64,000 bases of DNA from Shewanella baltica (GTDB lineage Bacteria; Pseudomonadota; Gammaproteobacteria; Enterobacterales; Shewanellaceae). The position numbers and the translations under genes are program-made. This document shows positions 58,413 to 64,000 of the stretch, in pieces; position 1 is the stretch's first letter; every line of letters begins with the position of its first letter. The stretch is from assembly GCF_900456975.1 (NCBI RefSeq), contig NZ_UGYM01000002.1, positions 2,356,001 to 2,420,000 of the forward strand, in the 5' to 3' direction. A model generated the notes under the pieces. It made no database searches, was not told the origin of the DNA, and saw only the letters and a program-made list of their open reading frames with translations.

Positions 58413-58601
58413 ATGTCTCAAAAACTAGGATGGGTCACTGCAGAAATTTTGGAACGTTACAAAGGGTTAACTTATAACGCAATTAAGAGCAAAATTCGTC
58501 GTAAGGTGCTGATTAAAGGGATTCATTACAAGAAATTCGATGGTACGAATATGTTTCACTACGAAGCAATTGACGTATTAATCAATGAACAAGGGAATTA
58601 A
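58413..58601 (+). CDS. xis: Excisionase-like protein
   Basis: 62 residues. LGWVTAEILERYKGLTYNAI, KSKIRRKVLIKGIHYKKFDG and a final helix match the winged-helix excisionases of genomic-island integrases. A GAGGTTAAG-type ribosome binding site precedes it. It sits 5 bases before the integrase gene, as expected for a xis-int pair. Confidence 0.7.
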   Translation: MSQKLGWVTAEILERYKGLTYNAIKSKIRRKVLIKGIHYKKFDGTNMFHYEAIDVLINEQGN

Positions 58602-58606
58602 GCACA

Positions 58607-59881
58607 GTGAAACAATTTCCTTTAAATACAGTGCAACTAACACCTGCTGAAGCAAAAGGGGTAATAAATCAGCATCAAATTAAAAATATTGAAGTACATG
58701 GTAATTCGTTAAGAGCTGTGTTTAAACGACAAAACAGGACTTATAAACAAACACTGTATGTGGGCCTTACATCTCTAGAAATTGTTTCCGTGATATCTAA
58801 GTTAGATGGATGGCGGAAGTTATCGCCAGCCGAGTTGGAACTCGCGTTCGCTAATTATAAAAGAAATAATACCAAAGTCCCTTTAACTATTAATGACTTA
58901 ATAGAAAACTATACAAAAAACCACTATCCCACCTTGGCTCCCGCTACAGTCAAAAGCTATAAAGGTCACTTTAAGCGTATCTCATTGGCTATTGGTGAAA
59001 AAAATATACTTGAAATTAACTCAAATGATGTCTTTAAGTTTCGTAACGAACAATTATCTACGTTGGCATGGAAAACAGTGAATGAGACGATCAGGCTGCT
59101 GGATACACTTTTACAAAATGCCGTCGACAACGGTGATTTAGTAAAGTCGCCGATCAATTTACGAAGAATGAAAATTAAGCAGGGTCATGGCGATAGCACA
59201 ATCACTGAAAAATTATTCACGATCGAGGATCTTAACAAAATTCAGAATAGTATTTCTATTAACCCAATGATTGCACTTATTATATTGTTCAATTGTTGCG
59301 CAGGGCTCAGGTTTTCAGAGCTAATGGGTTTATCTTGGGAGGATATTGATTTAGAAAAAAGAATTATTACCATCCGCAGAGCGAGAGTAGATGGAAAATA
59401 TAAAACCTTAAAAGTAAGAGGCGTCGAATCTCGTCAAGTCGATATTTTAGATCCTGCGCTTTGGATGCTGAATGAAATGAAGAAAAGGTTCTATGAACTA
59501 TCACCTCAACAAACAATCAAGACTCTTGGTGCGGATTATAAACAAATCAAACAAGAAAATGTCCGATTCGTCTTGCTATGCATGGATACACAAACAAGCT
59601 ATCAAAACGAACAGAAATTTAGAAAGGATTTTTATCATTTTCTGAAGGTTATCAACGTCAGCAAGACAAAACCAAACCATTGCCGACACACTTTTACATC
59701 CTTAGCATGTAATGAAGGTGCTAATCAAACGTACATTTCAAAACAACTCGGCCATGCAAGCGTCTTAACAGCAGAGAAACACTATCTTAAATGGAATAAA
59801 TCTCCAAACAAAGTAGAACGAGATAGCGCATCCCAAAAGATAAATTCTATTTTTGAACGGTTCACAACCGCTCAAGGGTAA
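58607..59881 (+). CDS. int: Tyrosine recombinase / integrase of the island
   Basis: 424 residues. Core-binding domain (TINDLIENYTKNHYPTLAPATVKSYKG), catalytic Arg in CAGLRFSELMGLSWEDI, CRHTF box, GHAS and Tyr in AEKHYLKW. Adjacent to the right attachment-like site, so probably the enzyme that integrated the island. Confidence 0.92.
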   Translation: MKQFPLNTVQLTPAEAKGVINQHQIKNIEVHGNSLRAVFKRQNRTYKQTLYVGLTSLEIVSVISKLDGWRKLSPAELELAFANYKRNNTKVPLTINDLIENYTKNHYPTLAPATVKSYKGHFKRISLAIGEKNILEINSNDVFKFRNEQLSTLAWKTVNETIRLLDTLLQNAVDNGDLVKSPINLRRMKIKQGHGDSTITEKLFTIEDLNKIQNSISINPMIALIILFNCCAGLRFSELMGLSWEDIDLEKRIITIRRARVDGKYKTLKVRGVESRQVDILDPALWMLNEMKKRFYELSPQQTIKTLGADYKQIKQENVRFVLLCMDTQTSYQNEQKFRKDFYHFLKVINVSKTKPNHCRHTFTSLACNEGANQTYISKQLGHASVLTAEKHYLKWNKSPNKVERDSASQKINSIFERFTTAQG

Positions 59882-60223
59882 CTATAGAGCTGCTTACATT
59901 AGATAAAATAAGCATGCCAATATCCAGCATTATTAAGGTTCTAAAAAATCACCGGAACAATGCTGGTTTCAACATTTCAACTGTTCTTCCCTTCACATTA
60001 GCTAAGCAACATTTCAGTTGTTTTCACCCCATCAAATAATTCTAGAAATTGTCGAACTAACATAGATGATTTTTTACACACCTACACTTGATAACATACC
60101 AACTGCATGTATGCCTAAGATGGGTAGATAAGTGCTGAATGAGTGAAAGAATATCACTAAGGTAAAACCGGAAAAAATGATTGGAAGGGAGATTTTAGGC
60201 TAAACAACTATATTAAAATCCAC
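59882..60223. other. Non-coding downstream of the integrase
   Basis: About 340 bases, AT-rich, no ORF with signals; presumed attachment-proximal DNA. Confidence 0.45.
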
Positions 60224-60246
60224 ATTTGGATCCCAAATAGTTCCCA
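60224..60246. repeat. Right copy of the TTTGGATCCCAAA direct repeat
   Basis: ATTTGGATCCCAAATAG then TTCCCA. Near-identical to 30077-30098, same orientation. Confidence 0.55.
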
Positions 60247-60286
60247 AAACAAAAACAGCGACTCGTAAGTCGCTGTTTTTGTTTAA
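60246..60286. terminator. Terminator at right island edge
   Basis: Long stem AAACAAAAACAGCGACT / AGTCGCTGTTTTTGTTT around CGTA. Confidence 0.85.
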
Positions 60287-60287
60287 G

Positions 60288-60310
60288 AATTTGGCGAGAG
60301 AGGCCTTCGA
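60288..60310 (-). repeat. Right attachment-site-like tRNA 3' remnant (attR)
   Basis: AATTTGGCGAGAGAGG then CCTTCGA, aligned with the left end at 29984-30012 but decayed in the T-arm part. Confidence 0.5.
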
Positions 60311-60520
60311 CTTAACAATGTAAATACATGAATAATAAAAACAAATTAAACCATAACTTCAAAAAGCATTACTTAAAGCATTACTTTTGGTAAAACTTCA
60401 ATGCAGACCTCTCTGAAAGATTATTGCATAGCAGTCAACGTGTCTCATATAACCTTTCTGCCTTTATCCTGATATCCGAAGGATTACAAATTAGCGCTCG
60501 TGCCAGTTACCACATTGAAG

Positions 60521-60649
60521 CTATCCACGTTCAACACTCGATACAAATGATCTGACAAGTTCCACTTGGTTATAGCCTAGCTCTACACGGCGTAGCTTAA
60601 CCCCCCCTACCAAAGAATCCCTCAGCTTTACAACTTCATCATCAAACAT
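60521..60649 (-). pseudogene. Truncated XRE-type repressor
   Basis: 42 residues with a strong GGAG ribosome binding site 7 bases upstream. KLRRVELGYNQVEL is followed at once by RSFVSSVERG, the two ends of an HTH_3 domain, with the recognition-helix turn missing. It ends in a stop directly after ERG. Confidence 0.55.
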
Positions 60650-60711
60650 AAAAAAGCTCCAGTATATTGAATACTGGTTACAGTGTACGGAGGAAGAGAA
60701 TTAGACTACTA

Positions 60712-60915
60712 CAACAAAGCTTTGATCCTGACGTAATAGAGGAGGCCCTTGCTCACACGGATAAAAACCAAGTACGTAGTGCCTATAACCGCAGTATTTA
60801 CCTTGAGCGCCGTCGAGTGATGATGACATGGTGGAGTGAGTACATTATGGAAGCAGCTAAAGGAAACGTAAGCCTTGCGCATAATGCCAGAAACTTGCGA
60901 CTTGTAGCCCAATGA
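60712..60915 (+). pseudogene. C-terminal fragment of a P4-type integrase
   Basis: FDPDVIEEALAHTDKNQVRS, AYNRSIYLERRR and MMTWWSEYIMEAA are the characteristic last ~60 residues of P4-like integrases, including the Tyr region. Everything upstream is lost. Confidence 0.75.
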
Positions 60916-60944
60916 AATAGCTCTTTCCTTTATTTAAAGCTACA

Positions 60945-60986
60945 ACATAAGTAAGGGGCTGCCATATGGCAGCCCCTTACTTATGT
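60945..60986. terminator. 42-bp perfect palindrome
   Basis: ACATAAGTAAGGGGCTGCCAT followed at once by its exact reverse complement, with no loop. It is GC-rich at the tip and lies between the integrase fragment and the zinc-ribbon gene; it may act as a terminator for both. Confidence 0.7.
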
Positions 60987-61005
60987 ATTCCACTATCAAA
61001 TAACC

Positions 61006-61137
61006 TTAGTGGGTAGACAAAGAACCACACTGAGGGCATCGAGCATTCTGGCTCTCAGAGAAGAATGTTGCACCACAATCCTCACAAACCATACTGTACC
61101 GAGCATTACACTGTTTAATTATCCTGATCACTTTCAT
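61006..61137 (-). CDS. 43-residue zinc-ribbon protein
   Basis: MVCEDCGATFF and RCPQCGSLSTH give two CxxC knuckles 17 residues apart. An AAGGAG ribosome binding site lies about 9 bases upstream. It is divergent from the XRE gene across a palindromic operator. Confidence 0.65.
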   Translation of the reverse strand: MKVIRIIKQCNARYSMVCEDCGATFFSESQNARCPQCGSLSTH

Positions 61138-61167
61138 ACATTCCTACTCCTTCATTTAATGTAGAAA

Positions 61168-61194
61168 CAAAATATCCCAAAATGGGATATTTTG
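61168..61194. promoter_or_regulatory. Palindromic operator between divergent genes
   Basis: CAAAATATCCC-AAAAT-GGGATATTTTG, perfect 11-bp arms, between the zinc-ribbon and XRE starts. Likely the XRE regulator's own site. Confidence 0.7.
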
Positions 61195-61216
61195 CAACTT
61201 ACTCTAATATCCGAGC

Positions 61217-61468
61217 ATGAAAAAAATATGGTCGGATCGCGAAGAAGCTTTGCGTAATGAGCTGAAAGCCATGCGTAAAATGGCTGGGTTCAATCAAAGT
61301 GAACTTGCACTTAAATTAGGAAAGCCCCAAAGTTTCGTATCCAAGTACGAGAGCGGGGAACGTCAACTCAAAATCCTAGAGCTTGAGCAGGTTTGCCTTG
61401 CCTGTGGCACATCAACACATGCATTTTTGAAAGGTTTTAGTGAACAGCACCCAGTTACTGATGCATAA
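61217..61468 (+). CDS. XRE-family transcriptional regulator
   Basis: 83 residues. HTH_3 domain LRNELKAMRKMAGFNQSELA, LKLGKPQSFVSKYESGERQL. No Shine-Dalgarno before the ATG, while TAATAT ends 6 bases upstream, so the message may be leaderless. Confidence 0.85.
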   Translation: MKKIWSDREEALRNELKAMRKMAGFNQSELALKLGKPQSFVSKYESGERQLKILELEQVCLACGTSTHAFLKGFSEQHPVTDA

Positions 61469-61737
61469 AAAAGCCTAAATGAAGATAACTCTGGTTGCTT
61501 AAACAATTGACGTTTAGCTAAAAACAGCAAAAACCTATCTGATATATCCCTATGTTAGGTCACTAGCAGCATTACCTAGATGATTATTGTTTATACCAAC
61601 ACACTTAACCTCTTTAAAAAGTACTATCTTCCAACTGTAGAAACAGGACAGTTGGATAATCATCCAACAAATATTATAACCCATTGTAAATAAATACTTT
61701 AAACTACAACCTTTATCTGTAATTAAAGGAGAGATTT

Positions 61738-62088
61738 ATGCTATATAAAAAGAAATTTGGAGCCGATTTCGATTTAGGTTTTAGCTTGAGCAAATACCCG
61801 TTTTTGGTTGATCAAAGTAGTGCCAACGATATGTGTCCAAGCTTTTACTTTAAGCTTGATGACGTTTACTACATTTTGTGGGTTGATCATGCTGCAGTTG
61901 GGCTACGGGAAGATGAAAGCAACAGCCGCTATACGGTGGTCGAGGCTGAAAACTTTGGGGATAATGAATATCCAGAGCTACAAACGAAAGCGAGCCCTGC
62001 GCTCGTCGAACTAGAAGCCATGGCCGATATTGTGCTTTACCTAAATCAGCTGAAAAGCCGATTTGATGCAGAACAAGTCAATCATTAA
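61738..62088 (+). CDS. Hypothetical protein
   Basis: 116 residues, acidic, mixed alpha/beta (FYFKLDDVYYILWVDHAAVG). AAAGGAGAG ribosome binding site. Family not recognised. Confidence 0.6.
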   Translation: MLYKKKFGADFDLGFSLSKYPFLVDQSSANDMCPSFYFKLDDVYYILWVDHAAVGLREDESNSRYTVVEAENFGDNEYPELQTKASPALVELEAMADIVLYLNQLKSRFDAEQVNH

Positions 62089-62161
62089 TGAGACTTATCG
62101 ACTGTAGAAGTGGCGCACAAATTCATTGATAATTCACCGCATGAACACTGAGGGCTTAGTT

Positions 62162-62365
62162 ATGTAAACCACCTATGAAGAAGAATATCTCAACTATCAA
62201 ATTTATATCGAACCAAATCCTGATCGACACAATGAAGGCTTTGAATGGGCTATCTGCAAAGATGATGCGGTATGGGATAGTGGCCTAAATTTTTCAATCG
62301 ATGATGCACTAGAGGCTGCACGTAAGGCTGTAGATTTGCGACAAAGAACGGCTGTCGTTAGTTAA
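62162..62365 (+). pseudogene. Small hypothetical gene with a stop at codon 2
   Basis: ATG TAA, then an open frame TTYEEEYLNYQIYIEPNPDR through WAICKDDAVWDSGLNFSIDD to TAA at 62365. A GAGGG ribosome binding site is upstream. CAA to TAA at codon 2 explains it. An alternative frame from the ATG at 62174 gives an unconvincing 37-residue peptide. Confidence 0.6.
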
Positions 62366-62519
62366 CTAGGCGACGCCACTAGTGATAACTTGCTTGAAAA
62401 ACATCGGTCTTTCGAATAATGCGGAGCTATTTACGGGAAAGAGACAGGGGACAATTAACAGGAATTAGGCTCCTACTACAACGAGGATTGATACACCCGA
62501 CTATTCCCCCTCTGAGTAG

Positions 62520-64000
62520 TTAAACTTGCTCTAAAAGCTTCATTACAACTTTACCAATTTGCATTGCCAAATATGGTGGCACAGCATTACCTACCTGCAC
62601 ATATTGCTGTGTTCTATTCCCTTCAAATATGTAATTATCGGGAAATGTCTGTAATCTTGCAGCTTCTCGCACAGTTAAACTTCTACACTGCTGTGGATCA
62701 TAGTGAATAAAGTAGTGGCCATCTTTAGAAATGTGACTAGTTACCGTTGTCGCACACTTATTTGCAGCTTGAGTCCTGAAGCGATCTGCATGCGCCCCCG
62801 AATCCCAGTTTTCATGATCAGGGGCTAACTCTAACGGATAATCTCTTGCTTTAGGCGATGTACCACCGCTTAACTTGGTAAACGCAGCACTGAAAGCATA
62901 CCGAACTAAATCTGAAGTCATGTGGCCGCGAGTCGCATGATTTAACACACAACCAGGATGGCCATCCAAATACCAGTCCTCTAAATGTGCGGGTATATTC
63001 TGCTCAAGTTCTGACAATAGAGAACTTTGACGATCTAACCCTAACATTGGTTCAAGATTTAATTTATCAACAGCCCCACTATCGAATCGCGTTTTCAAAA
63101 TGCATTTTAACTTTTTAGCATTGGTTTGTACTTGTTTCTCCCAATCTTGTTGAATATCTTTCTGCTTAGATAGACCACTTCTTAATGGAGGTAAATCAGA
63201 CAGCACTTGTTCAACAGTTACAACTTGTTCCATTGGATAAATGGTATCTGGTACATGGGTAATATCTTGTCGCACTCCCAACAAAATTACGCGATGCCGT
63301 GCTTGAGGAACACCATAATTTTCAGAGCGAATAAGAAAGTCAGCAGAATCTGGGTATTGAGGATCGTTTGGGTCGTTTGCCTCTACAACAAGTGAAAAAA
63401 CTCTATATTTAGAAACACCACTCACTCCAGTTACTAGGCCCGGATTTCTCAAGTCTTCCAATATTTGGGGAAACATAACGTTGCCATCGATTTTGGCAGA
63501 TAGAATACCTCGTACATTTTCCATAACAAATACATCAGGTTGTGCTATAGATAATACTTTAAGGTATTCCTTGTATAAGAAGTTTCTGTGGTCATCTTCA
63601 GCTTTATAGTCTTTAATTCCCGCATTACGAGAACGTCCAGCTAAAGAATATGCTTGGCACGGCGGTCCACCAATGACAACTTTAGGGCCTTGATGAGTTG
63701 TAATTAATTCACGGATGCGAGTGTGGATTAGATCATTGTCTTCACCCAGAGCTCTAGGTTCTTCTAACGTTTCGTAAATGGCCTCTTGAGCTTGTTGAGG
63801 GTATAAATCGAAAATTTCTTCCCGAGTTAGCTTTCCCCGGACATAATTAAAGTAGTCTTCTAACCCACCATCTAATATTTTAATTTTTCTGTAGAAGGCT
63901 CGCGTTGTTAATGTTTTATGTGCTGAAGGCTCTTTCTCGACTGATACACCGATCTTGAACGGTTTGATACCATTGCCATCTGTTACAGAAGATACACCCT
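62520..64000 (-). CDS. DNA cytosine-5 methyltransferase (partial, runs off the edge)
   Basis: At least 492 residues; open to the window end. Motif IV GPPCQAYSLAGRSRNAG with catalytic Cys, motif VI ENVRGIL, motif VIII QARHRVILLG, then a target-recognition region and motif X GNAVPPYLAMQIG. The upstream part (FKIGVSVEKEPSAHKTLTTR) contains the SAM-side motif II region. Methylates cytosine C5. The partner nuclease, if any, is outside the window. Confidence 0.92.
   Translation of the reverse strand, partial: GVSSVTDGNGIKPFKIGVSVEKEPSAHKTLTTRAFYRKIKILDGGLEDYFNYVRGKLTREEIFDLYPQQAQEAIYETLEEPRALGEDNDLIHTRIRELITTHQGPKVVIGGPPCQAYSLAGRSRNAGIKDYKAEDDHRNFLYKEYLKVLSIAQPDVFVMENVRGILSAKIDGNVMFPQILEDLRNPGLVTGVSGVSKYRVFSLVVEANDPNDPQYPDSADFLIRSENYGVPQARHRVILLGVRQDITHVPDTIYPMEQVVTVEQVLSDLPPLRSGLSKQKDIQQDWEKQVQTNAKKLKCILKTRFDSGAVDKLNLEPMLGLDRQSSLLSELEQNIPAHLEDWYLDGHPGCVLNHATRGHMTSDLVRYAFSAAFTKLSGGTSPKARDYPLELAPDHENWDSGAHADRFRTQAANKCATTVTSHISKDGHYFIHYDPQQCRSLTVREAARLQTFPDNYIFEGNRTQQYVQVGNAVPPYLAMQIGKVVMKLLEQV

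Larger units (their letters stand above)
29984..60310. mobile_element. Integrated genomic (defence) island
   Basis: The left end has AATTTGG then GAGAGAGGGAGTCGAACCCTC (29985-30011). The right end has AATTTGGCGAGAGAGG then CCTTCGA (60288-60310). Each resembles the 3' end of a minus-strand tRNA and each sits beside a terminator hairpin. Inside, close to both ends, is a directly repeated TTTGGATCCCAAA-AG-TCCCA motif. A plus-strand integrase gene abuts the right end and a second integrase lies beside it. Contents are almost all accessory: toxin-antitoxin, integron cassettes, IS elements, restriction-modification and Zorya. The exact crossover site and the intact tRNA are not in the window. Confidence 0.65.

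Noticed and set aside
1..64000. CRISPR array
   Set aside because: No set of regularly spaced direct repeats of 25-40 bases with unique spacers is seen; only the short tandem repeats listed.

Overview
The window looks like chromosomal DNA of a Shewanella-type marine gammaproteobacterium. The evidence is the gloB/rnhA/dnaQ/yafS-like gene cluster, a TIGR03503-like gene beside dnaQ, rraA, mltD, a fadE 3' end, a short inverted-repeat element with TATACCCAA ends, and attC sites that resemble Vibrio/Shewanella superintegron repeats. The genus is inferred from gene content only.

Bases 1 to about 29.9 kb are mostly core genome: fadE end, a formamidase-like enzyme, a CPA1 antiporter with a TrkA domain, tRNA-Asp with a decayed tRNA-Asp copy next to it, TIGR03503-like gene/dnaQ, rnhA, a YeiE-like LysR regulator, yafS, gloB, mltD, a BsuPI lipoprotein with asmA, rraA, a small H-NS-N-terminus-like protein, a DUF885 lipoprotein, rhlE and ppiB. 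A likely cyanophycin or isoaspartyl-dipeptide scavenging locus follows: secreted cyanophycinase, TonB-dependent receptor, YfcC-type transporter and isoaspartyl dipeptidase. Its receptor gene carries an in-frame stop. A DMT exporter gene just downstream also carries an in-frame stop.

About 29.98 to 60.31 kb is a genomic island of roughly 30 kb. Both ends carry a short sequence resembling a tRNA 3' end beside a terminator hairpin, plus a directly repeated motif just inside each end. Two divergent tyrosine recombinases and an excisionase-like gene lie at the right end. The island is a defence island: AbiE toxin-antitoxin between two paralogous small genes; a cluster of reverse-strand integron gene cassettes with attC sites, including an EVE-HNH endonuclease and a protein with an RNxxxH (HEPN-like) motif, interrupted by an IS10-like element; HipBA with three identical-architecture operators; a CoiA-like gene; a putative membrane metalloprotease; and a single-strand operon hsdR-hsdM-hsdS-zorA-zorB-zorE plus a 50-residue ORF. 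That operon joins a type IB-like restriction-modification system to a type II Zorya system. hsdS is split by an IS903-type element with a perfect 9-bp target duplication.

From 60.3 kb to the end lies a second mobile or decayed region: fragments of an integrase and of an XRE regulator, a divergent zinc-ribbon/XRE pair around a palindromic operator, a gene with a stop at codon 2, and a cytosine-5 DNA methyltransferase running off the end.
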